Positions 33,851 through 45,306 are shown, counted from the stretch's first letter. The stretch is 64,000 nt of DNA from Hoeflea sp. 108 (GCF_000372965.1 NZ_KB890025.1:62001-126000); one strand, 5' to 3'. Program-made: numbers and translations. The notes: a model not told the origin generated them from the letters alone.

Positions 33851-35457
33851 CCGATACAAGCGATTTCGGCACCTATGACTTCGTCGTGGTCGGCGCCGGC
33901 TCGGCCGGCTGCGTGCTGGCCAACCGCCTGTCCGCTGATCCTGGAAATCGCGTGCTTTTGCTCGAAGCCGGCGGCAGCGACCGCTATCACTGGATCGATA
34001 TTCCCATCGGCTATCTCTACTGCATGGGCAATCCGCGCACCGACTGGCTGATGAAGACCGAGGCCGAGGCGGGCCTCAACGGTCGGGCGCTCAACTATCC
34101 CAGGGGTAAGGTTCTGGGCGGCTGCTCGTCAATCAACGGCATGATCTACATGCGCGGCCAGGCCGCCGACTATGATGGCTGGCGCCAGGCCGGCAATGTC
34201 GGCTGGGGCTGGGACGACGTTCTGCCCTATTTCCTCAAGTCGGAGGACTATCATGGTGCGGCGCCATCCGGACACGGCAAAGGCGGCGAGTGGCGGGTCG
34301 AACGCCAGCGCCTGTCCTGGCCGATCCTCGATGCCTTCCGCGATGCCGCCGAGGAGATCGGCGTTCCGCGTACCGATGACTTCAACCAGGGCACCAATGA
34401 AGGTTCCGGCTATTTCGAAGTGAACCAGAAGAAGGGCGTGCGCTGGAACACCTCCAAGGCGTTCCTCAGGCCGATCCTCAACCGGCCCAATCTGCGCGTC
34501 GTCACCGGCGCCGAGACAGAACGGCTGGTGCTCGATGGGCGGCAGGTGCGCGGTGTGGTCTTCCGCTTCGATGGCAAGCTGTTTGAGGCGAAGGCCGGGG
34601 AGACGATCCTTGCCGCAGGCGCGATCAATTCGCCGAAAATCATGGAGCTGTCGGGCATCGGTCGGCCCGATGTGGTCTCCGCGCTCGGCATCGATGTGGC
34701 GCACCGGCTCGACGGCGTAGGCGAGGGGCTGCAGGATCATCTGCAGATCCGCACCGTCTTCAAGGTGAGCAATGCCGCGACGCTCAACCAGCGCTACCAC
34801 AATCTGTTCAGCCGCGCGGCAATGGGCATCGAATATGCGCTCAGGCGCTCCGGCCCGCTGTCGATGGCGCCCAGCCAGCTCGGCATCTTCGCCCGCAGCG
34901 ATCCGCGCCTCGAGACGCCCGACCTCGAATACCACGTCCAGCCGCTCAGCACCGACAAGCTCGGCGAGCCGCTGCACCGCTTCCCGGCGGTTACCGTTTC
35001 GGTTTGTAATTTGAGGCCGGAAAGCCGGGGCACGGTGCATGCCGTGTCGGCCAATCCGCGCGTGGCGGCCGCCATCAGGCCCAATTACCTTTCAACGGAA
35101 GGCGACCGCGATGTCGCCATCGCTTCCATCCGCCATGTGCGCAAGCTGATGTCGACTGCGGCCATCAAGCGCTTTTTGCCGGAAGAGATATTGCCCGGGC
35201 CGGCAGTCGCGAGCGACGCCGATGTGCTGCGCAAGGTCGGCGACATCGCCACCACGATCTTCCATCCGGTCGGCACCTGCAAGATGGGCTCGGATCCCAT
35301 GTCGGTGGTCGATGCGCGGCTCAGGGTTCACGGACTGACCGGCCTGCGCGTCGTCGATGCCTCGATCATGCCGTCGATCGTCTCGGGCAACACCAATTCG
35401 CCTGTCATCATGATCGCGGAGAAGGCGTCCGAGATGATTTTGGCGGATGCTGCATGA
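33847..35457 (+). CDS. GMC-family FAD oxidoreductase (choline/alcohol dehydrogenase-like)
   Basis: A 536-residue flavoprotein. FAD motif: YDFVVVGAGSAGCVLANRLS near residue 10. GMC signature 1 is PRGKVLGGCSSINGMIYMRG; signature 2 is GETILAAGAINSPKIMELSGIG. The C-terminal catalytic His and Asn are in FHPVGTCKMG and SGNTNSPVIMIAEKASEMI. There is no signal peptide. ATG 33847 overlaps the kinase stop by 4 bp. It oxidises a primary or secondary alcohol and closes the polyol operon; its substrate may be the imported polyol or a side-chain alcohol. Confidence 0.9.
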   Translation: MTDTSDFGTYDFVVVGAGSAGCVLANRLSADPGNRVLLLEAGGSDRYHWIDIPIGYLYCMGNPRTDWLMKTEAEAGLNGRALNYPRGKVLGGCSSINGMIYMRGQAADYDGWRQAGNVGWGWDDVLPYFLKSEDYHGAAPSGHGKGGEWRVERQRLSWPILDAFRDAAEEIGVPRTDDFNQGTNEGSGYFEVNQKKGVRWNTSKAFLRPILNRPNLRVVTGAETERLVLDGRQVRGVVFRFDGKLFEAKAGETILAAGAINSPKIMELSGIGRPDVVSALGIDVAHRLDGVGEGLQDHLQIRTVFKVSNAATLNQRYHNLFSRAAMGIEYALRRSGPLSMAPSQLGIFARSDPRLETPDLEYHVQPLSTDKLGEPLHRFPAVTVSVCNLRPESRGTVHAVSANPRVAAAIRPNYLSTEGDRDVAIASIRHVRKLMSTAAIKRFLPEEILPGPAVASDADVLRKVGDIATTIFHPVGTCKMGSDPMSVVDARLRVHGLTGLRVVDASIMPSIVSGNTNSPVIMIAEKASEMILADAA

Positions 35458-35461
35458 AACT

Positions 35462-35492
35462 GCGCGACGGGTCTGACAACCCCTGGGCGCGC
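35462..35492. terminator. Weak hairpin between convergent operons
   Basis: Nested short repeats GCGCG / CGCGC and GGGT / ACCC lie in the 39-bp gap between the convergent GMC oxidoreductase and CitE-like genes. They may form a bidirectional end, but the inner loop and mismatches make it weak. Confidence 0.3.
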
Positions 35493-35496
35493 TGCT

Positions 35497-36320
35497 CTAA
35501 GCCCTGTCCAGGATCGTCCGGGCGCGGGCAATGACGGGTGCATCGACCATCTTGCCGTCGAGTGCGAAAGCACCGCGGCCTTCGCTTTTTGCGGCCTCGG
35601 CGGCAGTCGCGAGCCGCTGGGCCCAGTCGAGCTCGGTTTCGGTCGGGGAAAAGCCGGCGTTCAGCAGCGGCACCGCGGACGGATGCACACAGGTTGCGCC
35701 GTCGAAGCCGAAGGCCTTTGCCTCAGCTGTGGCTGACCTGATTCCGTCGAGGTCGGTGTAGTCGGCAACGCTGCGCAAGAGCCCGAACGACTGCTTGCCG
35801 CATGCCTTTGCGGCCATGTGCAGAAGTTGCTTGGGCAGGCGCAGCACCTCGGGCGTGGGCTCGGCGCCCATTGCGGTGGCATAGTCCTCGCCGCCGAGCG
35901 CCAGCCCCATGACACGCGGATGTGCGCCAAGCGAACGGGCATCGAGCGCCGCGCCTGGGTCCTCCACAAGGCCGATGAACAGCGTCGGCTCGCGTTCGAT
36001 CGAGGCGAGCAGCGTCGCCAACTGGTCGAGTTCCTCAGGTGCCGACAGCTTTGGAATCATCAGGCCGGTCACGCCGGCCCGGCAGGCGGCAGCGGCATCG
36101 TCGAACCGCAGTTCGGCGGGCGCGTTGATGCGCACGAAAACCGCGGCGCCTGCTTGTCCGACCTGCCTGACTGAGGCGGCAAGGTTTTCGCGCGCCGAAA
36201 TCTTGGCGTCTTGCGGCACCGAGTCCTCGAGATCGAGGATGATGGCGTCGGCGCCCCGCTCATGCGCCTTGGCGACGAACCGCTCGGCATGAGCCGGCAC
36301 ATAGAGCAGGGAGCGCAGCC

Positions 36321-36324
<4 letters not shown>
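35497..36324 (-). CDS. CitE-like CoA ester lyase (HpcH/HpaI aldolase family)
   Basis: A 275-residue lyase of the CitE/malyl-CoA lyase group, which splits 3-hydroxy acyl-CoA such as malyl-, citramalyl- or citryl-CoA. Conserved pieces are RSLLYVPAHAERFVAKA at the start, AIILDLEDSVP, the arginine in VFVRINAP, the acid in GLVEDPGAAL and the metal aspartate in LALGGEDYATAMG. It overlaps the CoA-transferase gene by 4 bp, which would supply its CoA thioester. It is the last gene of the LacI-controlled operon. Confidence 0.88.
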
Positions 36325-38590
<2,266 letters not shown>

Positions 38591-38617
38591 ATTCCTCCCT
38601 TTCGATAGGCCCTTGCC

Positions 38618-38654
38618 GGTCCCCGCTCCCGTCGCCAGACCAGGAGCGGGGACC
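38618..38654 (-). terminator. 12-bp inverted repeat between hydrolase and ATPase genes
   Basis: GGTCCCCGCTCC (38618-38629) and GGAGCGGGGACC (38643-38654) form a perfect 12-bp stem with a 13-nt loop in the 70 bp between the ADP-ribosylglycohydrolase stop and the MalK-type start. There is no T tract. It may partly stop transcription or stabilise the upstream message. Confidence 0.5.
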
Positions 38655-38660
38655 ACACCG

Positions 38661-40766
38661 TCAGGCCGTCTCGATGATCTCGACCGTTCCCACGCTCATG
38701 CGGCCGAGCGCGCCCAGGCGCAGGCCGGCCATGCCGTAGGTGTACTCGTCGTCCTTCGCCTCGATGAGCGTCTTGCCGTCGATAGCAAAGGACAGCGTGT
38801 CGCCGGTCGCCGAAAACGCGAAGGCATAGTTCTTGCCGAGCTCGCGGTTGAACGGCGCGCGGGCGAGAACGGTCGTGCCGAAGTCCTCCTTGAGGATCAC
38901 CACGTCGCTGCCGTCGAAGCCGGCGGCATAGAACCGGCTGGTGCCCTGGACACGTGCCGTGACCAGCTGCGAGCCACCGGCCAAAGGCTGGATGTCGGCC
39001 ACGACCTTGACGTCGCGGGCATAATAATGGCCCGCCCACATGTCGGCGTCGTTTGGCGTATGGGCATGGATGCGGCCGTTCTGCAGCGTCCAGTGACCGC
39101 GGTTCCAGGTGAAGCGAGAGATCGCACCCCATTCCTGCACCTCGGTGCGCGGATCGATGACGGAGTGGCCGGCACCTTCGACCTTGAAGTCGGCAAGGAA
39201 CAGGCGGCCCAGGAACTTCACCCGGCCGAAATACTCGACCTGGATGCCGATCTCGTCGATGGCTTCGAGCCCTTCCGGCACGGTGAACTCATAGTCCTGC
39301 CAGGCTTCGTGATTGGGCACGTGCCAGCCGCCGATCTCTTCGATGGTGCCCGACATGGCGCGGCGGACATAAGGCGCGACGCGCAGGTTGCCGTCGCCGT
39401 TCCACGGATCGAGCCAGAGCTTGAACGACACCTTCTGACCGGCATCGACCAGCGGAGTGAACATCGGCCGATAGCGTTCGTCGTCGAAATCTTCGCGACG
39501 GTAGAACGGCTTCCAGAAGATGCGGCCGCCCTGGCCGCGCTCCAGCCGGTCGAGCTGGATTTCGAGCGAGCCGCGTGAGCCCTCGACGTGCCTTTCGGTC
39601 GAGGCCTTGGCGCTGACCTGATTGAAGCCGGCGGTGCGGAAGGCGTGGGTGGCGCCGGGAAGGTCGAAGTCGAAGCGCACGCCGCGGCGGGTGAAGTCCT
39701 CGAGCCACAGAGCCGGCACCTCGTCGCCGCGCAGTTGCAGCGCAAGCACTGTCAGTTCGCGGGCAAAGGACGGAATGTCGACGATGTTGAGCGAGCCGAC
39801 GACGCCCGAGGCGATGACGAAATCGTTGATCGGCTTGCGGTACTTGTCCCAGCCGGGCTGCACGCCCTGGAAGGTGCCGACGATGGCGCCCGCATTGCCG
39901 GCGTTGCAGTCGGTATCCCAGCCGGCCATGGTGGCGATCTCGGCGGTACGCGGCAGGTCGCCCTCGCCATAGAGGATCGCCATCACGGTCACGCCCGCAT
40001 TGGGGATGATGTGGCAGACGCCGGGATAGCGGTCGTAGCCCCACTCGGCAGTCAGCATGTCGCGGCAGGCACGCCAGTTATCAGGATTGGCCTTGTGGAA
40101 AGCGATCACCGCGTTGGCCACGCGGGCATAGGTCGAGCGCGGATCGATGGTTGCAAGGGCCGCCGCAACGATCTCGTCGATGGAGGTTGCCTCGAAGGCC
40201 TTGGCGATGGCTGCGGCGCAGAAGCGCGCGCCATTCAGGCCATCGCCGTCATGGGCGACGGATGCCGCGCGCGCCGAGGCGTCGGCGGCCTTCTGTGGCT
40301 CGCCCGGATGCACCCAGCCCCAGCTGTCGATGAAGATCTGGCCGCCGATCTGCTCGGCGATGGTGCTGCCGTTCTGGGCGATGGAGCCCGACTGCGGGGC
40401 AGGAATGCCGGCGCGCAGGTTGCGATAAGCGGTGTGTTCGGTGGAGACGCCGAAGCCGCCCCACCAGTACATGCCGTGCTCTTCTGCGGCATAGTTGACC
40501 CAGGTCTTGCCGACATGCTCGGCGGTGGCGCCCAGACCGTAGTCGCGCAGCGCGCGGATGAAATAGACCGGCCCGTTGGTGTCGTCGTCGGCGGCGAAAT
40601 TCTTGAAATCGCGCAGGTACTGGGTGACCTCGCCATAAGTCTTCTGGACGCGCTCATAGCTCCAGATCGTCGGTTCGACCGGTGCGCCAAGGCGAACGCC
40701 AATGGCCTTGCCGATGAAGCCGGCATAGATCTTTTCGTAAATCGTCTCTTTGGTGAGCTTGGGCAT
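38661..40766 (-). CDS. ADP-ribosylglycohydrolase family protein with C-terminal beta-sandwich modules
   Basis: A 701-residue protein. The N-terminal helical ADP-ribosylglycohydrolase domain (about 1-345) has both metal-binding motifs: ADDDTNG at residues 59-65 and GWDTDCNAG at 282-290. From about residue 365 the sequence changes to beta-rich stretches. One resembles a carbohydrate-binding module (GRIFWKPFYRREDF ... KLWLDPWNGDGNLRVAPYVR); a second, LamG-like one ends VARVQGTSRFYAAGFDG ... LRLGALGRMSVGTVEI. No signal peptide is seen. The family cleaves N- or O-glycosidic bonds to ADP-ribose or ribosyl groups; the added modules and sugar importer suggest a small glycoside substrate. Confidence 0.85.
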   Translation of the reverse strand: MPKLTKETIYEKIYAGFIGKAIGVRLGAPVEPTIWSYERVQKTYGEVTQYLRDFKNFAADDDTNGPVYFIRALRDYGLGATAEHVGKTWVNYAAEEHGMYWWGGFGVSTEHTAYRNLRAGIPAPQSGSIAQNGSTIAEQIGGQIFIDSWGWVHPGEPQKAADASARAASVAHDGDGLNGARFCAAAIAKAFEATSIDEIVAAALATIDPRSTYARVANAVIAFHKANPDNWRACRDMLTAEWGYDRYPGVCHIIPNAGVTVMAILYGEGDLPRTAEIATMAGWDTDCNAGNAGAIVGTFQGVQPGWDKYRKPINDFVIASGVVGSLNIVDIPSFARELTVLALQLRGDEVPALWLEDFTRRGVRFDFDLPGATHAFRTAGFNQVSAKASTERHVEGSRGSLEIQLDRLERGQGGRIFWKPFYRREDFDDERYRPMFTPLVDAGQKVSFKLWLDPWNGDGNLRVAPYVRRAMSGTIEEIGGWHVPNHEAWQDYEFTVPEGLEAIDEIGIQVEYFGRVKFLGRLFLADFKVEGAGHSVIDPRTEVQEWGAISRFTWNRGHWTLQNGRIHAHTPNDADMWAGHYYARDVKVVADIQPLAGGSQLVTARVQGTSRFYAAGFDGSDVVILKEDFGTTVLARAPFNRELGKNYAFAFSATGDTLSFAIDGKTLIEAKDDEYTYGMAGLRLGALGRMSVGTVEIIETA

Positions 40767-40787
40767 CGTCGGTCTTTCGTTGCGAAA

Positions 40788-41972
40788 CTAGAGCGTAAGG
40801 GCCGCGCGGCGGGCAGCACGCGCGTCAGCGGCGGCCTGGTCGGCGGCAAGGATGGTCTTGACCGTCGCCGTGAAGGCGTCGGCGGAGGCGTTGAGATCGA
40901 GCCGGTTGGCGGTGTCGAGCAGCGCCCGGTCGGCTTCGGCAATGACGCTTTCGCCATGCATGGCGCCGAGGATCGCGCCGGCCATGACGCCGATAGAGTC
41001 TGTGTCGCGGCCGGAGTTGGCGCCGTCCTCGATCGACTTGCGGAAGTCGCCCGCATTGAGCAGGCAGAAGCCCAGCGCCAGCGGCAGCTCCTCGATCGCG
41101 CCCAGGCGGCTCGGCTGGTAGGCGTTGGTCAGCCGACCGGCCTTGGCGGGCGTGTGATTGACGTCGTCGCCCATCGGCGAATAAGGCGCGATGACCCTGT
41201 GGAACTCGGCAACGACCGTTGCATGGTCCGCGCCTGTCGTGCGCAGCCGTTTCGCGGCGTCGGCTATGTCGGCAATGGCGTTGCGGGTACCGTCCTTGGC
41301 GAGCGCCAGCGCCGTTTCGACGACCTCGTCGATGGTGGTGCCAGGAATGAAGGCAGCGGCCACTGCTGCTGCGAAGACGCCGGCGGCTTCGAGGCCATAG
41401 CTCTCCTGGTGGCCGGAGGCGAAGGCGATCGCTTCGTCATAGGCGGCCCTGGGATCGCAGGCGTTGACCACGCCGATGGGGGCCACATACATCGCAGCTC
41501 CGCAATTGACCATGTTGCCGATACCGCCCTGGCGTGGATCGCAGGAGGCCAGCTGGTGGCGCTGGAAAATCCACTTTTCCGGGTAGAACAGCCGCTCGAT
41601 CAGCATCGCCTCGCGCTGCAATTCGGGTACCCAGCGCGGGACCCAGGCGATCTGGCGCACCATGCCGTCGGCCATGTCCCAGGCGTCGAGATGCCTGCCG
41701 GTCTCGGCATAGATATCCATCAGGCACAGGGTCATCAGCGTGTCGTCGGTGACGATGCCGTTGCCGCGGATTCTGCCGTTGCGCGCCGTCGCATCGAGCG
41801 ACATCTTGTGCCACTCGGTGTCGAGCGAGCTCACCCGCCCGTAGCGCTTGGCGATCTCGGCGGCGGAAAGCTTTTCGATCGGCGCTCCGATGGCGTCGCC
41901 GAGGGCGACGCCATGGATGAGCGCACGGACTCGTCCCCGGAGGGAGAGCCCCTGTGCATCACTTGGCTGCAT
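40788..41972 (-). CDS. ADP-ribosylglycohydrolase family protein (single domain)
   Basis: A 394-residue hydrolase of the DraG/ARH fold. The opening HGVALGDAIGAP is the conserved Gly-Asp region. The metal motifs are GIVTDDTLMTL (TDDT) and GRDTDSIGVMAGAILGAMHG near the C terminus, both complete. ATG 41972 overlaps the binding-protein end by 14 bp; the frame stays open upstream but reads a shadow of that gene. It lies 21 bp before the larger ADP-ribosylglycohydrolase gene, giving two divergent copies of the fold in one operon, perhaps for two linkages or substrates. Confidence 0.86.
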   Translation of the reverse strand: MQPSDAQGLSLRGRVRALIHGVALGDAIGAPIEKLSAAEIAKRYGRVSSLDTEWHKMSLDATARNGRIRGNGIVTDDTLMTLCLMDIYAETGRHLDAWDMADGMVRQIAWVPRWVPELQREAMLIERLFYPEKWIFQRHQLASCDPRQGGIGNMVNCGAAMYVAPIGVVNACDPRAAYDEAIAFASGHQESYGLEAAGVFAAAVAAAFIPGTTIDEVVETALALAKDGTRNAIADIADAAKRLRTTGADHATVVAEFHRVIAPYSPMGDDVNHTPAKAGRLTNAYQPSRLGAIEELPLALGFCLLNAGDFRKSIEDGANSGRDTDSIGVMAGAILGAMHGESVIAEADRALLDTANRLDLNASADAFTATVKTILAADQAAADARAARRAALTL

Positions 41973-43383
41973 CAAGTACGGTCCTTGCATATTCGTTGAG
42001 ACGCTTGCCACCGGCGGCTTCCCATTCGGCGACATACTGGTCCCACTGGTCCATCTTGGCTTCGCCGGAGATGAACTTGTAGACCCAGGAGCGGTAGACG
42101 TTTTCGGTGGCGTCGAGATCGGCGGCATATTCGGCCGGCCAGACGAAGGAATTGTCCGGCTTGAAGTATTTCTGGATCGTCGCCAGCGACTGCTGGGCGG
42201 CTTCCGACTGCCAGACAACAGGCGGCTTCCAGTTTGCCGTCACCATGAAGCGGGCATACCAGGTCGCCATCTTGTCGGTGACCTTATAGGTGTCGCCGTC
42301 CTTGGTGTATTCCTGGCCCTCGAAGCCGAGGCGGTCCATCATCTGGCCCTCGGGGCTCGCCATGAAGTCGAGCAGCTTCATCACCTCGGCTTTGTGCTTG
42401 GAGGTGGTCGAGATGGCAAAGCCGCGCGACTCCTTGGACACGTCAACGGCCGACAGGCCCTGGCCGACCGGGCCCTTCGGCGGCGACAGCAGCACAAGCT
42501 CGGTGCCCGGATGGACCTGGCGCATCTTGCCGCCATAGATGTCGATGACTTCGCCCGACGAGCCGAAGATCACGCCGGCCTTGCCGGTGTAGAACTTGTC
42601 TTCCTTCACGTCGAACTTGGTGGTGATGTATTCGGGATCGTACAGGCCGTGCTCGCGCAGCGAGGCGTAGAAGGCGATCTTGTCCTTCTCCTGGCTGGTG
42701 ATACGGGCATGCACCCACTCGCCGGCGGCATTCTTCATCCACGAACCGGTGACACCGAATGCCTGGTTGAAGATCGAGTCGAGCTCGTTGGTGTTGTCGG
42801 CAGTGGTGACGCCATAAGTGTCGGCCTTGCCGTTGCCGTCGAGGTCGCCGTCCTTGATCGCCTTGAACAGGTTCACATAGTCTTCGACCGTTTCAGGCGC
42901 CTTGAGCCCGGTCTTCTCCAGCCAGTCCTTGCGGATCACCGGCTGCGGGCCACGCACCGGATAGACATAGAGCAGGTAGGGATAGTTCTTCAGGCGCTCG
43001 ACATTGTGCGGCCACAGCCCGTCCTTGACGTTCTTGGACTCGGCGATCATGGGCGTGAGGTCCTCCAGCACGCCCTGTTCGACCATCTTGGCGTCGCCGC
43101 CCTGGAAATAGATCAGGTCCGGAATGTCGCCCGACAGCAGCATCACCGACAGCTTGTCGGCGTAACCCGACGAAGGCAGATCGACCAGCTCGATATCAAG
43201 GTCGGTGCCCTGTGCCCGCAGCGCATCCTCGATGCGCTTGAGGTGCTTGACGTCGTCGGGGTTGTTCGGCCCGAAATCCTTCGACACGATGCGGATCTTG
43301 ACCGGCTCGGCCATGGTGGGGACAGCCACGGCAAGGCTCAGCGCGAGCGCTGTCGATGCCATCAGGAAAACTCGTCTCAACAT
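41959..43383 (-). CDS. Extracellular solute-binding protein, carbohydrate type 1 (LipO/LplA-like)
   Basis: A 474-residue periplasmic binding protein with a Sec signal peptide (MLRRVFLMASTALALSLAVA, cleavage near TMAEP). The body is the maltose-binding-protein class: KLSVMLLSGDIPDLIYFQGGD, then PVIRKDWLEKTGLKAPETVEDY and AGVIFGSSGEVIDIYGG. Its closest known relatives are binding proteins used with LplB/LplC-type permeases. AAAGGAGG lies about 8 nt before the start. It follows both permease genes and precedes the two hydrolase genes. Confidence 0.92.
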   Translation of the reverse strand: MLRRVFLMASTALALSLAVAVPTMAEPVKIRIVSKDFGPNNPDDVKHLKRIEDALRAQGTDLDIELVDLPSSGYADKLSVMLLSGDIPDLIYFQGGDAKMVEQGVLEDLTPMIAESKNVKDGLWPHNVERLKNYPYLLYVYPVRGPQPVIRKDWLEKTGLKAPETVEDYVNLFKAIKDGDLDGNGKADTYGVTTADNTNELDSIFNQAFGVTGSWMKNAAGEWVHARITSQEKDKIAFYASLREHGLYDPEYITTKFDVKEDKFYTGKAGVIFGSSGEVIDIYGGKMRQVHPGTELVLLSPPKGPVGQGLSAVDVSKESRGFAISTTSKHKAEVMKLLDFMASPEGQMMDRLGFEGQEYTKDGDTYKVTDKMATWYARFMVTANWKPPVVWQSEAAQQSLATIQKYFKPDNSFVWPAEYAADLDATENVYRSWVYKFISGEAKMDQWDQYVAEWEAAGGKRLNEYARTVLDAAK

Positions 43384-43429
43384 TTCATCTCCTCCTTTGG
43401 ATAGGCTTTTTGGTTGGTACTCTTCGCCA

Positions 43430-44326
43430 TCAGCCCTTGAGCGCGCCGCTCATGGTGCCCTTGGTGAAGAATTTCAGGATCAGCGGGTAGATCGCGAGGA
43501 TCGGCGCGATGGTCAGCAGGATCATGCCGGCCTTGAGTGACCTGAGGTCGATCTGGCTTGCGCCGGTGTTGTTGTTGGCGTTGTCGATGCCGACGATGGC
43601 AAGCTTGTCGCCATCGATGACGAACTGGCGAAGCACCACCTGCAGCGGCCATTTGTTCTGGTCGTTCAGGTAGATCATCGCATGGAAGAACTCGTTCCAG
43701 TGGAAGACGAGGTAAAACAGCGAGATCGTTGCCAGCGCTGGCTTTGCCAGCGGCAGCACCACATACCAGAACACCTGGAAGGGATTGGCGCCGTCGAGCT
43801 CGGAGGCCTCGAGCAGTTCCTTGGGGATTTCTTCGAAGAAGCGGATCAGGATGATGAGATACCAGGCGTTGACCGCCTTGTAGAGGATCACCGACCAGTA
43901 GCTGTTGAGCAGCCCGAGCCGCTTGTTGACGAAATATTCCGGAATGATGCCCGGTTCGAAGACGATGGTGACGAGCACCAGGATGAACAGCGCCTTGCGT
44001 CCCGGCAGGCCCGGCCGAGACAGGCCCCAGGCCATCAGTGCGGTGCCGACGACGCCGATAGCAGTCGAGGCGGCGGTGATGAAGATCGAATTGAAGATGC
44101 CGCGCTGCACGTTTGGATGCTGGAGCAGCACGCTCCACACCTCGAGCGAGAATCCGCTGGGCAGGATGGTCAGGCCGCTCATGCCGGGCACCCTGGCGGG
44201 CTCGGACAGCGACACCGCCAGAAGGTTGAGGATCGGCTGCACGGTCACCACGACGAGCAGCAGAAGCGTCGACACGATGATGGCATATTCGATGCGTTCG
44301 AGCGGGGTCTTGCGCGACAGGGCCAT
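43430..44326 (-). CDS. Carbohydrate ABC transporter permease (LplC/YtcP type)
   Basis: A 298-residue inner-membrane protein with about six hydrophobic segments and the EAA loop EEIPKELLEASELDGANPFQVFWYVVLP. It has the long LplC-type insert before the last helix (QLRQ...IVGIDNANNNTGASQ). ATG 44326 overlaps the previous stop by one base and has AAGGGAG 7 nt upstream; GTG and TTG codons just upstream are alternatives. It forms a heterodimer with the permease encoded upstream. Confidence 0.91.
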   Translation of the reverse strand: MALSRKTPLERIEYAIIVSTLLLLVVVTVQPILNLLAVSLSEPARVPGMSGLTILPSGFSLEVWSVLLQHPNVQRGIFNSIFITAASTAIGVVGTALMAWGLSRPGLPGRKALFILVLVTIVFEPGIIPEYFVNKRLGLLNSYWSVILYKAVNAWYLIILIRFFEEIPKELLEASELDGANPFQVFWYVVLPLAKPALATISLFYLVFHWNEFFHAMIYLNDQNKWPLQVVLRQFVIDGDKLAIVGIDNANNNTGASQIDLRSLKAGMILLTIAPILAIYPLILKFFTKGTMSGALKG

Positions 44327-45300
44327 CACCAAACTCCCTTGCCGGTCAGGCGCTTGGACACGAAGTGGGCCACAACGATCATGATCGTGCCCAGCACCGC
44401 CTTGAACAGGCCGGCCGCTGTCGCCAGCGAATACTCGCCTGTCTGCAGACCGATGCGGTAGACGTAGGTGTCGACGATATCGATCTTGGAGCGCACCACG
44501 TCGTTGGAGAAGTTGATGACCTGGTTGAGATCGGCGTTGAGGAACATGCCGGCATTGAGGATGAACAGCGTCGCAATCGTCGGCACGATGCCCGGCAGCG
44601 TGACGTGCCAGATCTTTTGCCAGCGGTTGGCGCCGTCGATCTCGGCGGCGTCATAGAGTTGCTGGTCGATGGCGATGATGGCGGCGAGGTAGAGCAGGCT
44701 GTCCCAGCCGGCGGAGCGCCAGATTTCGGTGAAGACCAGAACCCAGCGGATGGCGCCGGTGTCGGTCATGAACGAGCGCGGCGCGATGCCGGCCATGCCC
44801 ATCAGGTTGTTGACGGCGCCGTCGGTCGGCGACAGCGCGGCGATGAAGATGCCGGCGATCACGACCCAGGACAGGAAGTGCGGCAGATAGATCGCAGATT
44901 GGATGAACTTGCGCAGGCGGCCGCCGCGCACCTCGTTGATCAGGAGCGCCACCAGGATCGGCACCGGCAGGAAGAACGCCATCTTCATCGCCGAGATGAT
45001 CAGTGTGTTGGCAAGCACCTGCCAGAACACCGGCGAGGCAAACAGCACGTAGAAATGCTTGAGCCCGACCCAGACATTGGGCGGCACAATCCGGACCTGC
45101 TCGAAGGCGATGCGCGCCTCCCAGATCGGCAGGTAATGCAGCACCAAAAAGAAGGCGAGGCCCGGCGCCATCATCACGTAATACGGCCACCAGCGGCGCC
45201 AGCCATGCGCCAGCGAGGCCTGCGTCGGCTTCCGGCGGACACTTGATTTGGGAACGTTCCCAATTTCGGGCGCGACCATGGCCCTGTTGTGGTCGGTCAT
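44326..45300 (-). CDS. Carbohydrate ABC transporter permease (LplB type)
   Basis: A 324-residue inner-membrane protein. After a polar N terminus of about 35 residues it shows about six hydrophobic segments, and its EAA loop reads QLYDAAEIDGANRWQKIWHVTLPGI. The 5' part of the coding region contains a perfect 16-bp palindrome (45248-45263) that matches the LacI operator in front of the regulator gene. It is 6 bp downstream of the lacI-type gene on the same strand and first of the transport genes. Confidence 0.91.
   Translation of the reverse strand: MTDHNRAMVAPEIGNVPKSSVRRKPTQASLAHGWRRWWPYYVMMAPGLAFFLVLHYLPIWEARIAFEQVRIVPPNVWVGLKHFYVLFASPVFWQVLANTLIISAMKMAFFLPVPILVALLINEVRGGRLRKFIQSAIYLPHFLSWVVIAGIFIAALSPTDGAVNNLMGMAGIAPRSFMTDTGAIRWVLVFTEIWRSAGWDSLLYLAAIIAIDQQLYDAAEIDGANRWQKIWHVTLPGIVPTIATLFILNAGMFLNADLNQVINFSNDVVRSKIDIVDTYVYRIGLQTGEYSLATAAGLFKAVLGTIMIVVAHFVSKRLTGKGVW
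45248..45263. promoter_or_regulatory. LacI-type operator TTGGGAACGTTCCCAA inside the permease gene
   Basis: A perfect 16-bp palindrome, about 40 bp into the LplB-type permease coding region. It matches the GGGAACGTT core of the site at 46377-46390. LacI-family operators have this even-palindrome form with central CG. It may serve as a downstream roadblock or as the second site for a DNA loop with the upstream operator, about 1.1 kb away. Confidence 0.6.
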
Positions 45301-45306
45301 ATCAGG

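Noticed and set aside
39588..41999. An 803-codon open frame on the plus strand across both ADP-ribosylglycohydrolase genes
   Set aside because: It lies antisense to two genes with full family motifs, shows no recognisable domain and is an effect of GC-rich codon use.
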